The notes beneath the pieces are model-generated. The model made no database searches. It was not told where the DNA came from and worked only from the letters and a program-made list of their open reading frames with translations. This document shows positions 24,220 to 30,924 of a stretch of DNA of 64,000 nt, one piece after another. The stretch lies in NCBI RefSeq assembly GCF_003434055.1, contig NZ_QVEX01000008.1:62001-126000 (forward strand), given 5' to 3'. Each line of letters starts with the position of its first letter. Positions within the stretch are counted from its first letter, which is position 1. The translations under genes and the position numbers were made by a program. This DNA comes from Enterocloster aldenensis. Lineage in GTDB: Bacteria; Bacillota; Clostridia; Lachnospirales; Lachnospiraceae.

Positions 24220-24687
24220 ATGCTTAACAATCAACATGCTAACCCGCCTTCCTATCCCAGATTCCAATCAAATGTGGTGACTGATTATGGCCCAAATCCG
24301 TTTATTATCGATATCGGCAATGCCACTGTGAATAACGACACATTTCGCACTGCCTTATGGACAGGTAACAACTTGCAGCTTACTCTGATGAGCATACCAG
24401 TTGGTGAAGAAATAGGTATAGAAGTGCATCCGGACAATGATCAATTTTTGCATATTGAATCTGGCCACGGTGTTGTCCGAATGGGTAATCAAATGGACCG
24501 TTTAAATTTTCAACAACCAGTCTTTATAGATAGCGCCATATTCATTCCGGCTGGAATCTGGCACAATATAGTAAATACTGGCGATATCCCATTAAAATTA
24601 TATTCTATCTATGCACCGCCTCACCATCCCTGGGGTACCATTCACCAAACTAAAGCTATCGCAGAAGCAAATACAAATCATTATTAA
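24220..24687 (+). CDS. cupin-domain protein (lysogenic-conversion moron)
   Basis: 155 residues; AGGAG lies 7 bases ahead of the ATG. It is a single cupin: VGEEIGIEVHPDNDQFLHIESGHG carries the first metal motif (Glu, His, and a later Glu) and FIPAGIWHNIVNTGD the second. Related small cupins bind a metal and act as sugar isomerases, oxidases or sensors; the substrate here cannot be told. It reads against the surrounding genes with its own promoter and terminator, so it is probably expressed from the silent prophage. The DNA is AT-richer than the structural genes. Confidence 0.85.
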   Translation: MLNNQHANPPSYPRFQSNVVTDYGPNPFIIDIGNATVNNDTFRTALWTGNNLQLTLMSIPVGEEIGIEVHPDNDQFLHIESGHGVVRMGNQMDRLNFQQPVFIDSAIFIPAGIWHNIVNTGDIPLKLYSIYAPPHHPWGTIHQTKAIAEANTNHY

Positions 24688-24693
24688 TTACCA

Positions 24694-24734
24694 CCTCGTC
24701 AGTTCTACAAAAAGGGCTGACGGGGCTTTGTTTT
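24694..24734 (+). terminator. Rho-independent terminator of the cupin gene
   Basis: CCTCGTCAG (24694-24702) pairs with CTGACGGGG (24717-24725) through nine pairs including one wobble, followed by CTTTGTTTT. It isolates the cupin gene from the convergent early operon. Confidence 0.75.
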
Positions 24735-24756
24735 ACCATGCTACCTCCAGGAAATC

Positions 24757-24906
24757 CTAATTGTCCTTAAAAATCTCCTCGATTGCGTCTTTGTCCTCCT
24801 GGTCCTGTTTAGCCTCCATGTAGCATGTATCGCATAATATAGGACCGCCGTGTATATCTGTCCTTTCGCAACAATCACCGCTGCCGCACATTTCGCAAAA
24901 AAACAT
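24757..24906 (-). CDS. zinc-ribbon microprotein of 49 residues
   Basis: ATG at 24906 follows AAGGAGCAGT. It begins MFFCEMCGSGDCCE and has CDTC at residues 26-29, giving a compact CxxC...CxxC site, then an acidic helix (DQEDKDAIEEIFKDN). Function unknown. Confidence 0.6.
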   Translation of the reverse strand: MFFCEMCGSGDCCERTDIHGGPILCDTCYMEAKQDQEDKDAIEEIFKDN

Positions 24907-24939
24907 ACTGCTCCTTCCCGATTTTCCGCCGTTAAAATG

Positions 24940-25089
24940 TTAATTCTCCTCTTTCACGATTTCATCATATATTTCGTTAGATACTTCTATAATTTCTTCT
25001 ACGGTAAACTCTTTATCGTTCGGATATTTATTAAATCTCCTAAGGAGCCTGTCCATCCCCTCTATCATTAATCGCTGCTTATCATTCAT
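24940..25089 (-). CDS. small acidic helical protein of 49 residues
   Basis: The product begins MNDKQRLMIEGMDRLLRRF and ends in an acidic helix (EEIIEVSNEIYDEIVKEEN). AAGGAAATTT lies upstream of the ATG. No family was recognised. Confidence 0.55.
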   Translation of the reverse strand: MNDKQRLMIEGMDRLLRRFNKYPNDKEFTVEEIIEVSNEIYDEIVKEEN

Positions 25090-25112
25090 AAATTTCCTTC
25101 TCAAACATCGAT

Positions 25113-25283
25113 TTAAAATAGTTCATCTATCGTGAGTCCTGTTTCATATGCCTCTCCATTTTTACAAAAGTACACATTTCCATCTCCCAAGACAAAGAAT
25201 CTATACCATGTTTTTCGCACCATTATAATTGCATATGCGATATCCATGGTTTGGTACATATCAAAGACATATCTCCAACTCAT
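25113..25283 (-). CDS. 56-residue phage protein
   Basis: ATG at 25283 has a perfect AAGGAGGCAGAGG ahead of it. The sequence alternates aromatic and hydrophobic residues (MSWRYVFDMYQTMD, FFVLGDGNVYFCKNGEAY) and looks like a small beta domain. Function unknown. Confidence 0.55.
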   Translation of the reverse strand: MSWRYVFDMYQTMDIAYAIIMVRKTWYRFFVLGDGNVYFCKNGEAYETGLTIDELF

Positions 25284-25295
25284 CCTCTGCCTCCT

Positions 25296-25382
25296 TCACA
25301 ATAATGAATCTAGGAATTTCCACATTACAATTCCGGCAGCAATCGCCGTTACAATAAAAACAGCCGCATCTGTTTCTGCCAT
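25296..25382 (-). CDS. 28-residue single-pass membrane microprotein
   Basis: GGAGGTTAAGAAG precedes the ATG. The product begins MAETDAA and is otherwise one hydrophobic helix (VFIVTAIAAGIVMWKFL). The strong ribosome site and tight fit between neighbours support it as a real gene. Confidence 0.5.
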   Translation of the reverse strand: MAETDAAVFIVTAIAAGIVMWKFLDSLL

Positions 25383-25406
25383 CTTCTTAACCTCCTAAAT
25401 ACGTGT

Positions 25407-25613
25407 TTAATCTATCATTACGCGCACAAACTTTATCCCGCCTGTATGGCTTTCATATTTCCTCTTGGTTTTACGCGCCCGGTTCCTGTGGGATATCTGT
25501 GAATATATATTGTTCGCTGTGGTCCCCATCTTACTTGCCAGATATTCCACATTGCTTTCTACAGCCACGGGTAACTCATACCGGTCTGCCGTTACTGCCA
25601 TATATAGTGTCAT
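25407..25613 (-). CDS. small basic DNA-binding-like protein downstream of parB
   Basis: 68 residues. The ATG overlaps the parB stop codon (GATGA), so it is the last gene of the partition operon. The segment VEYLASKMGTTANNIYSQIS reads like a helix-turn-helix, followed by a basic region (HRNRARKTKRKYESH). It may regulate the par operon or assist ParB. This is inferred from context and motif. Confidence 0.6.
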   Translation of the reverse strand: MTLYMAVTADRYELPVAVESNVEYLASKMGTTANNIYSQISHRNRARKTKRKYESHTGGIKFVRVMID

Positions 25614-26614
25614 CCTTCATCCTCCGCTAAACTGGCATTTGCAGACATCAGAATGTCCTGTAGCACAAGTATGTCATCCTCGGTGATACGACTTACAACC
25701 AGTAACAATTCTCTTAGCATATAGGTGGCCTTATCCTTTGTGGACCATTCCTGAGATTCTTCCTCCGGCTGATTCATTACATTTTCCCCAAAAACGCTCA
25801 TATCTGCACTTTCTGCCGCACGCTCCGCTTTTAGGCTGGCCTGCGCCGCTACCGTCTGGGCCTCTTCTGCTTTCTTTGCCGCTTTCTCTGCCCGCTCTGC
25901 TGCTTTTTCAGCGGCTTTAATTTCCTTCCGTTCCTTAACCCGTTCGGCAATTTCCTTATGTGCAACTTTTTCATTGACTGAGGCCGCCGCTATTTCCTTC
26001 TGCTCTTCCACTGGGAGTTTGGATATTTCATAGGCGGCCGATTTTCCTATATTACCTTCCCGGAACTGTTCCTTTGCCTCCGGCACCAGGCTTGCATTGA
26101 TTTTATCCATCCTGGCAACCTGCGTTTTGCTGGTTTGCAGGATATCTGCAATCACATCCCGCAACTTCCCCTTGATTTCCAATCCATCCTCGTCCCTAGC
26201 CCGTATGAGGGCCGATTTTAGCCGTGCCGCCTGCTCAGTCTCTTCGTATGGGGATAATTTGCGGTTAAAGGCATTTCCCACAATCAGGGACAGTTCAAAC
26301 ATAGCCGGGGACATATCCTTGTACAGATACCTGACCTTATAGTCCCTTGGCATGGACCCACACTCGATGTTATGTATGTTTGCCAGGTTTCTCCTATGTC
26401 CGCTGATAATCCTGTACTCTCCGTCTATGCGGCCTAAGACTGTAGGCTGTTGCTGTCCCACGGCAACTATGGAATCTGCCAGTTCTTCTATGTTTTCCTG
26501 ACTATAGAAATTACTTTCCGATGGGACTACATCATATGGGCTTAGATATATCTCCTCATAATCTGTTTGATCTGATTCTGTGTTTAACAGTTCCATAAAT
26601 GACCATCTTGCCAT
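25610..26614 (-). CDS. parB: ParB-family partition protein
   Basis: 334 residues. An N-terminal ParB/sulfiredoxin-like nuclease-fold domain (YLSPYDVVPSE, ELADSIVAVGQQQPTVLGR, ISGHRRNLANI, about residues 20-80) precedes a helix-turn-helix region (IADILQTSKTQVARMDKI, about 148-165). A long Ala/Lys/Glu coiled coil (residues 215-275) and a dimerisation tail follow. The conserved GHRR that binds CTP in the family is present. It should bind parS sites and work with ParA to segregate an extrachromosomal genome, or act as a phage regulator. Confidence 0.87.
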   Translation of the reverse strand: MARWSFMELLNTESDQTDYEEIYLSPYDVVPSESNFYSQENIEELADSIVAVGQQQPTVLGRIDGEYRIISGHRRNLANIHNIECGSMPRDYKVRYLYKDMSPAMFELSLIVGNAFNRKLSPYEETEQAARLKSALIRARDEDGLEIKGKLRDVIADILQTSKTQVARMDKINASLVPEAKEQFREGNIGKSAAYEISKLPVEEQKEIAAASVNEKVAHKEIAERVKERKEIKAAEKAAERAEKAAKKAEEAQTVAAQASLKAERAAESADMSVFGENVMNQPEEESQEWSTKDKATYMLRELLLVVSRITEDDILVLQDILMSANASLAEDEG

Positions 26615-26623
26615 TTCTGCCTC

Positions 26624-26935
26624 CTATAGATAGCTTTCACCGTATCTCGCCCGGAAAGCTTCCCTTGCTTCATCTTCTTTCATTCCTTTTGCAATGGCCT
26701 TCTTTTCCCAGGCCAGCTGCCCCATCATCTTGGACATGGCTTCTGCCATTGGGTTACCATGGATACGGTTCAGGATGTCCCCCATGTTATGGCAATCATT
26801 GCAGCAAGGTATCTTGATTCCATCCTTTTCTGCCAGTGTCCTGTTTCCTTTTCCGTATATCAGGTGATGATTGGCTTCCGTTGGCTTTCCGCAGAACAGA
26901 CAATAATCGTTGTATTCCGTGACTATTCCTTTCAT
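26624..26935 (-). CDS. HNH-like zinc nuclease domain protein between parA and parB
   Basis: 103 residues. CLFC (residues 12-15), ANHHLIYGKGNR with the His pair of the HNH core, and CCNDCHN (49-55) form a treble-clef zinc site typical of HNH nucleases. The C-terminal half is helical and basic. Its ATG overlaps the parA stop (ATGA), and parB starts 10 bases after its end, so it belongs to the partition operon. Nuclease activity is expected from the fold but not shown. Confidence 0.75.
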   Translation of the reverse strand: MKGIVTEYNDYCLFCGKPTEANHHLIYGKGNRTLAEKDGIKIPCCNDCHNMGDILNRIHGNPMAEAMSKMMGQLAWEKKAIAKGMKEDEAREAFRARYGESYL

Positions 26936-27702
26936 TTTTCTTTCTCCCCCAAATATTCTTTAACAAATTTCCTGTAGCTTACCTCTGCCGCGCTTCTTGG
27001 GCTGTATTCCTCCAGATTCAACCCAAATAGGGTACTTTCAGCCACCTTACTGCTATATCTTATCCTGGCATCAAACATCCCATATCCCCGTTCTTCAAGC
27101 CACTCCACGCCTGCTGTGTTGACTTCATCATTTTTATACATGGTCACGAGTACTTTTGGGGCGGATATCCTACGGTTATATCTCTTGATATCCTGAATCT
27201 GTTCCTGGATGGTTTCCATCCCCTCCAATGCCCACTTGTCTATCCTGGTCGGTACTATCACATCATCGGTGACCATTAGGGCATTGATGACATTAAGCCC
27301 CAGGTCAGGAGGATTGTCTATAATCACATAATCATATGGTTCCCCGTCCTCGGCTTTTGCGCTTTTGAGGCAGTCAAACCTACGTGCTACATGGCTTCCC
27401 TGGCCTGATACCAGGCGGTATGTAGCTGTCAGTAGTGACATGTTGGCGTTAACTGTTCCCAGTCCTGGGGTATCCGTATAGATATTCATTGCCCCAATGG
27501 ATTCCCCTGTCAGGAGGCGCGCTGTTTGACATCTACCCCCGCTTTCATATACCCTCATTGCGCGGCTCAGATTGCCCTGCTTATCATTGTCCACCAACAG
27601 CACACGGTATCCGTGCCTATGATGCAGGATATGCCCCATTTGTAGGGCTGTCATAGTCTTTCCTACACCGCCCTTTAAATTTATGATGCTGATAATCTTC
27701 AT
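26932..27702 (-). CDS. parA: ParA-family partition ATPase
   Basis: 256 residues with the deviant Walker A KGGVGKTMTAL (about residues 10-20), the A' motif LLVDNDKQGNLS (about 35-46) and Walker B YDVIIDNPPDLGLN. No N-terminal DNA-binding domain is present, as in type Ib ParA proteins. It would pattern the nucleoid and move ParB-bound DNA. It heads the parA-HNH-parB operon. The presence of a complete pair suggests the element can also exist as a plasmid. Confidence 0.92.
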   Translation of the reverse strand: MKIISIINLKGGVGKTMTALQMGHILHHRHGYRVLLVDNDKQGNLSRAMRVYESGGRCQTARLLTGESIGAMNIYTDTPGLGTVNANMSLLTATYRLVSGQGSHVARRFDCLKSAKAEDGEPYDYVIIDNPPDLGLNVINALMVTDDVIVPTRIDKWALEGMETIQEQIQDIKRYNRRISAPKVLVTMYKNDEVNTAGVEWLEERGYGMFDARIRYSSKVAESTLFGLNLEEYSPRSAAEVSYRKFVKEYLGEKEK

Positions 27703-27711
27703 GGTTCCTCC

Positions 27712-28023
27712 CTAAAATTCATGCGGATCCTCTGGCATGGGCATTTTTCTTGCAATCGCCATTATCTCCCCATCTTCTTCATAGGCTCCGCACAATCTGA
27801 CTGTGCTGAATGTTCTGGTAATTCTTTCATATTCTATTAGTTCCTGCTCACTGGTGATGATTCCAGCTTCATGTAATAATTCCACCATTCCGTACAGTTT
27901 CCACTCGGAATGCTTACACCGCTTGATACACTCATCCAGATTTTCATATGGTTTCTCTGGGTCATACGCCCTTTTGCATAGCCTCAAATATGCATCAAAT
28001 AATTTACGATAATTTTCCAACAT
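27712..28023 (-). CDS. small helical phage protein upstream of parA
   Basis: 103 residues, helical and acidic with three Cys (CKRAYDPEKPYENLDECIKRC). It overlaps the preceding HTH gene by 20 bases and ends 9 bases before parA. No family was recognised; it may be co-regulated with partition. Confidence 0.6.
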   Translation of the reverse strand: MLENYRKLFDAYLRLCKRAYDPEKPYENLDECIKRCKHSEWKLYGMVELLHEAGIITSEQELIEYERITRTFSTVRLCGAYEEDGEIMAIARKMPMPEDPHEF

Positions 28024-28567
28024 CTTTCTTCTCCGTTTCCATATACCGCTTGTACACTCCGCTCACAAGGTTCTGGCTGCATCCTAATTGTTCTGCAACC
28101 TCCTTTACCTTTTTCCCTGCTTTTCGAAGGCGTATGATTTCTGCATTACGCTTATCCCGCTTTTTTACTGTATCCTCATTCGCCCTCTGTATATTCCGTA
28201 CCGCACACTTACTGTATCCTGTCTGCTGTGATATCTCCTCCACAGTCATACCACGTCTTTCCATATCAGATACCATCTTACATCTGGCCTCTCTGGCTTT
28301 CCTATCGGATTCTGCCATATGTCTTCTTACATTGCATATGTAAGCTACTTTTATGGCTACATTCCGCTTTAGCTTACCTGACACCAAATCAATGGTGTAT
28401 TTATGTACCTTGTCGACCTCCATCACCCGTTTAATGATGGCCCGGCCCTTTATCCCGTCATCCCTGGGTGCCTCTTCCAGGTATATAAGCTTGTCCCCTC
28501 TCTTGAGGGATTTCCTAAATGCTTCTACTTCCTTCATTTGCACCGGATTCTTTGTTATACTTTCCAT
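28004..28567 (-). CDS. double helix-turn-helix DNA-binding protein
   Basis: 187 residues; the ATG at 28567 is chosen because TTTGGAGGCTGAA precedes it. Two helix-turn-helix units lie in the second half: MTVEEISQQTGYSKCAVRNI (about 105-124) and KVKEVAEQLGCSQNLVSGVY (about 153-172). The first 90 residues form a beta-rich domain (LIYLEEAPRDDGIKGRAIIK). It probably regulates early genes or binds repeated sites such as an origin or centromere. Confidence 0.7.
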   Translation of the reverse strand: MESITKNPVQMKEVEAFRKSLKRGDKLIYLEEAPRDDGIKGRAIIKRVMEVDKVHKYTIDLVSGKLKRNVAIKVAYICNVRRHMAESDRKAREARCKMVSDMERRGMTVEEISQQTGYSKCAVRNIQRANEDTVKKRDKRNAEIIRLRKAGKKVKEVAEQLGCSQNLVSGVYKRYMETEKKDVGKLS

Positions 28568-28585
28568 TTCAGCCTCCAAATCTTC

Positions 28586-28614
28586 TTGATTTTTACAGCT
28601 GCATCCTCTATACT
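28586..28614 (+). promoter_or_regulatory. sigma-A promoter of the putative small RNA
   Basis: TTGATT (28586-28591) and TATACT (28609-28614) are separated by 17 bases and face right, opposite to all neighbouring genes. Confidence 0.6.
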
Positions 28615-28620
28615 AAAGAT

Positions 28621-28690
28621 GCACAGGTACATTGGGGGTACCCTCCCCAGTGCTCCGGCTGGATAGCCTTATCTATTCAGCCGGTTTTTT
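28621..28690 (+). ncRNA. putative 70-nt antisense small RNA
   Basis: Transcription from the promoter at 28586-28614 should begin near 28621 and end at a strong terminator: CCGGCTG (28655-28661) pairs with CAGCCGG (28678-28684), followed by six T. A first hairpin can form from GGGG/CCCC within 28634-28649. No reading frame of note is present. The last 18 bases are antisense to the 3' end of the zinc protein gene at 28673-28843. Plasmid copy-control RNAs have this two-hairpin form. Confidence 0.6.
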
Positions 28691-28843
28691 ATTGTGATAC
28701 TCAGATACTGGCCGGATTAATGCTGGCTTATATCCGGCCCCCTCAATCCTCGTGTATGTCCGTCCTTTGAGTCTCTGGCAATCGCACTTTTCTCCCGGAT
28801 CCAATCTTCCTTTGCAAAATTCGCAAATGTATCTGTCCTTCAT
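28673..28843 (-). CDS. zinc-binding microprotein of 56 residues
   Basis: ATG at 28843 with AAGGGGATAGGA upstream. CEFC (7-10) and CDC (20-22) give a zinc site (YICEFCKGRLDPGEKCDC), followed by a basic segment. Its 3' end overlaps the putative small RNA on the other strand. Function unknown. Confidence 0.58.
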   Translation of the reverse strand: MKDRYICEFCKGRLDPGEKCDCQRLKGRTYTRIEGAGYKPALIRPVSEYHNKKPAE

Positions 28844-28845
28844 TC

Positions 28846-28989
28846 CTATCCCCTTCCTGCCATCAGATATATGATAACCAGTGTGGCAATCACCAGAAGG
28901 AACAGATACACATTGCTCCAGCATTTCCAGTACTCTGCTTCCTTGTCTGCTTCCTTGTACATTGTCCTCCAAAATTGTGGGTCCTTCAT
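28846..28989 (-). CDS. 47-residue single-pass membrane protein
   Basis: The product has a charged N-terminal helix (DPQFWRTMYKEADKEAEYW) and one transmembrane segment (VYLFLLVIATLVIIYLM). GAAGGGATTAGA precedes the ATG, which overlaps the end of the upstream HTH gene. A membrane-anchored regulator or superinfection-exclusion protein is possible. Confidence 0.5.
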   Translation of the reverse strand: MKDPQFWRTMYKEADKEAEYWKCWSNVYLFLLVIATLVIIYLMAGRG

Positions 28990-29216
28990 TCTAATCCCTT
29001 CCCTTCTATTTCCTCTACCGCAGCATCTATTTCTGCAAGACTCCTTTCAACGTGTTTAGCTAACTTATTCGCAAAAATGTATGCTGTGTCACGTCTACAT
29101 CCTCTTTTCAGTTCTCCCAAGTCCCACTCCCCTCTACGCATCTTTTCCACTACAAAAGGGGATGTAACTCCGATAATCTTTGCCGCAGTTTCAGTCCTTA
29201 TCCTATTGGCATGCAT
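28986..29216 (-). CDS. small helix-turn-helix protein
   Basis: 76 residues. TETAAKIIGVTSPFVVEKMR (about 9-28) is a helix-turn-helix of the kind found in small phage Cro- or excisionase-like regulators, followed by a long acidic helix. GGGGAGGTAG precedes the ATG. It may regulate the early operon. Confidence 0.62.
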   Translation of the reverse strand: MHANRIRTETAAKIIGVTSPFVVEKMRRGEWDLGELKRGCRRDTAYIFANKLAKHVERSLAEIDAAVEEIEGKGLE

Positions 29217-29229
29217 CTACCTCCCCTCC

Positions 29230-29400
29230 TCAAGCTGGTTTCTTCCATGTATCTATGAAATCAACTGCCTTTAAAAACATTTCAAGGTTGTTTTTATTTC
29301 CTGGGTTGATTTCGGCAAGCAACTGAGCCATTTCCTCGGCTTCCGGCTTACAATCACTACTTAGCAACACCTCTGATTGACTCTTATTATCTGATGACAT
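29230..29400 (-). CDS. 56-residue acidic phage protein
   Basis: ATG at 29400 follows AAGGAGGGAATCAC; a longer in-frame version from 29481 is less likely. The product is Ser/Glu-rich with a C-terminal helix (NLEMFLKAVDFIDTWKKPA). Its upstream region overlaps the plus-strand promoter at 29420-29448. Confidence 0.55.
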   Translation of the reverse strand: MSSDNKSQSEVLLSSDCKPEAEEMAQLLAEINPGNKNNLEMFLKAVDFIDTWKKPA

Positions 29401-29419
29401 GTGATTCCCTCCTTCCTTC

Positions 29420-29448
29420 TTGTGTTTTCTCCCCTCCCATCCTATAAT
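29420..29448 (+). promoter_or_regulatory. sigma-A promoter of the plus-strand zinc-ribbon gene
   Basis: TTGTGT (29420-29425), 17 bases, TATAAT (29443-29448). The transcript leader then contains a stem made from GTACT and AGTAC around a GC-rich loop (29449-29477) before the ribosome site. Confidence 0.6.
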
Positions 29449-29501
29449 GTACTTACAGGCCCCCGCCAGGGCTGAGTACAAAAGAAAAGGAGGGATATCA
29501 T

Positions 29502-29711
29502 ATGGTTACATTGGTTTGTACGGCTTGCGGAAAAAAACATCACTTAAAATCTATTCACGATTTTTCCACTTGCCCATGCGGCGCTGCTATTACCCCAGAA
29601 ATCAGTGAACTTATTTTTGATGTGGAAAATCGGATTCTGGAAATTGATGCAGAAATAAATAAGCGCTCTGCTGAAGGTGTTTGTGGCAAATTTTCTGTGA
29701 AGTACGATTAA
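29502..29711 (+). CDS. zinc-ribbon protein of 69 residues, plus strand
   Basis: AAAGGAGGGATATCAT precedes the ATG. VCTACGKKHHLK and CPCGAAI form the zinc ribbon (residues 5-30), and a coiled helix follows (FDVENRILEIDAEINKRSAE). It converges with the early gene at 29708-29977, overlapping by four bases. Having its own promoter, it may be expressed in the lysogen. Confidence 0.65.
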   Translation: MVTLVCTACGKKHHLKSIHDFSTCPCGAAITPEISELIFDVENRILEIDAEINKRSAEGVCGKFSVKYD

Positions 29712-29977
29712 ACCGTCAACAGGATATACAGACACTCCATGGTCTCTCTCAGCCTTGTTGTATCTCTTATTCCGTATTTATCTAATACTTTGATTAAGTC
29801 TTTCAACAGGTCATCAGATGTCGTGGAGCCGTCTGTATATCTCTGTAATGATTCTGTTAATAGTTTCCTTGAATTATGAATCTTTTCCAGCATTATCTTT
29901 TGTTCTTTGGCCTCTTCTGCTCTCCTGTTCACTATTTCCTCTACAGTCTCTTTGTAACGTTTTGGTTCGATTACCAT
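29708..29977 (-). CDS. first gene of the leftward early operon, helical protein
   Basis: 89 residues, fully helical and charged (RYKETVEEIVNRRAEEAKEQK). GAAAGGAGAACAAAGA precedes the ATG. It is the first gene after the leftward promoter of the immunity region, the place of cro or antirepressor genes in other phages, but no helix-turn-helix is evident. Confidence 0.62.
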   Translation of the reverse strand: MVIEPKRYKETVEEIVNRRAEEAKEQKIMLEKIHNSRKLLTESLQRYTDGSTTSDDLLKDLIKVLDKYGIRDTTRLRETMECLYILLTV

Positions 29978-30064
29978 TCTTTGTTCTCCTTTCTTGGGTT
30001 ATCCCTTGGTGTTAGACTCTATTCCCTCCTTTCTGGGTTGATAAATTCACGTTCCATTTTATTT

Positions 30065-30152
30065 TGACTTGATAAAGTCATTTTATATCTTTATTTTGGC
30101 TTTGTCAAGTCATTTATGGAAAAAAGTGTATTATTTTGACTTGACTAAGCCA
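30065..30152. promoter_or_regulatory. immunity region: three palindromic operators and two divergent promoters
   Basis: Operators with consensus TGRCTT-N4-AAGYCA lie at 30065-30080, 30097-30112 and 30137-30152. The leftward promoter has TTGACA at 30108-30103 (inside operator 2), 17 bases, then TAAAAT at 30085-30080 (touching operator 1). The rightward repressor promoter has TTGACT at 30141-30146 (inside operator 3), 17 bases, then TATACT at 30164-30169. Repressor bound at operators 1 and 2 should block the early operon, and binding at operator 3 should autoregulate its own gene. Confidence 0.82.
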
Positions 30153-30204
30153 TTTTGTTGTTATATACTCAAATTATACTTATATTGAAAGGTAGGTGAT
30201 AACA

Positions 30205-30660
30205 ATGGAAATGCACGAAAGAATCAAAGAATTGAGAAAAAATCATCTGAATTTATCTCAAGAAGCTTTTGGCGAACGCCTTGGTGTAAGCCGTTCTGTC
30301 ATTAATAACATAGAACGTAATGCTCTTGCAAGGCCAGAGCAAAAACTATCTCTCATTCGTTTAATGTGTAAGGAATTTAATGTGAGCGAAGCATGGATTT
30401 TAGATGGCATTGAACCAATGTTTATTCAGCCAAGCACTTTTAGTCTTGACCAATTTGCAAAAGAGAGAGGTATGAATGAACAGGATTTGCGGATTTTAAA
30501 ATTATATTTTAGTATTGACCCCCAAAAAAGGCACGATGCTATTAATTATTTTCTTAATGGTCTATCTGACGATTCAGTTCAGAGGTTTATTCCAAAGACC
30601 GTGGCAGGGCTGGAAGCTGTTTTTTCTTCCGATGAAGATACTGAAAATAAAGTCGGATAA
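30205..30660 (+). CDS. CI-like phage repressor (XRE family)
   Basis: 151 residues; ATG at 30205 chosen with AAAGGTAGG nine bases ahead (a GTG at 30196 is in frame). Residues 3-66 are an XRE helix-turn-helix (LSQEAFGERLGVSRSVINNI). The C-terminal part is helical and lacks a LexA-type Ser-Lys peptidase, so induction would not be by self-cleavage. It faces right from an autoregulated promoter. It should hold the leftward early operon silent in the lysogen. Confidence 0.85.
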   Translation: MEMHERIKELRKNHLNLSQEAFGERLGVSRSVINNIERNALARPEQKLSLIRLMCKEFNVSEAWILDGIEPMFIQPSTFSLDQFAKERGMNEQDLRILKLYFSIDPQKRHDAINYFLNGLSDDSVQRFIPKTVAGLEAVFSSDEDTENKVG

Positions 30661-30924
30661 AAACACCCAATCCCCTAGCCTTGGTTAGAATACTATAATG
30701 ATAAGATGTGTAACGCCTTGAAAGTCGAGATTATAGATTAGTGTTTTTTCCCGTCTGTAATATAGTGCATATACTTCTTTGTCAATATAATGTATGTATC
30801 TTTTTATTTTAACCATACAATCAATCCTTCCTTTGGTGGGAAGATTGGGTGCATGTACAATTATATTACTGATATAAAATGGAAGTTCCGGTAATTTTTT
30901 CCATATATTTATGAAAGGAATTTT
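30661..30924. other. 264-base gap between repressor and membrane protein
   Basis: No gene fits. CACCCAATC (30665-30673) recurs as its exact reverse complement GATTGGGTG at 30843-30851, bracketing most of the gap. A small hairpin CTTCC/GGAAG lies just inside the right copy, and TATAAT stands near 30694 without a good -35. The low GC content suggests a regulatory leader. Confidence 0.35.
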
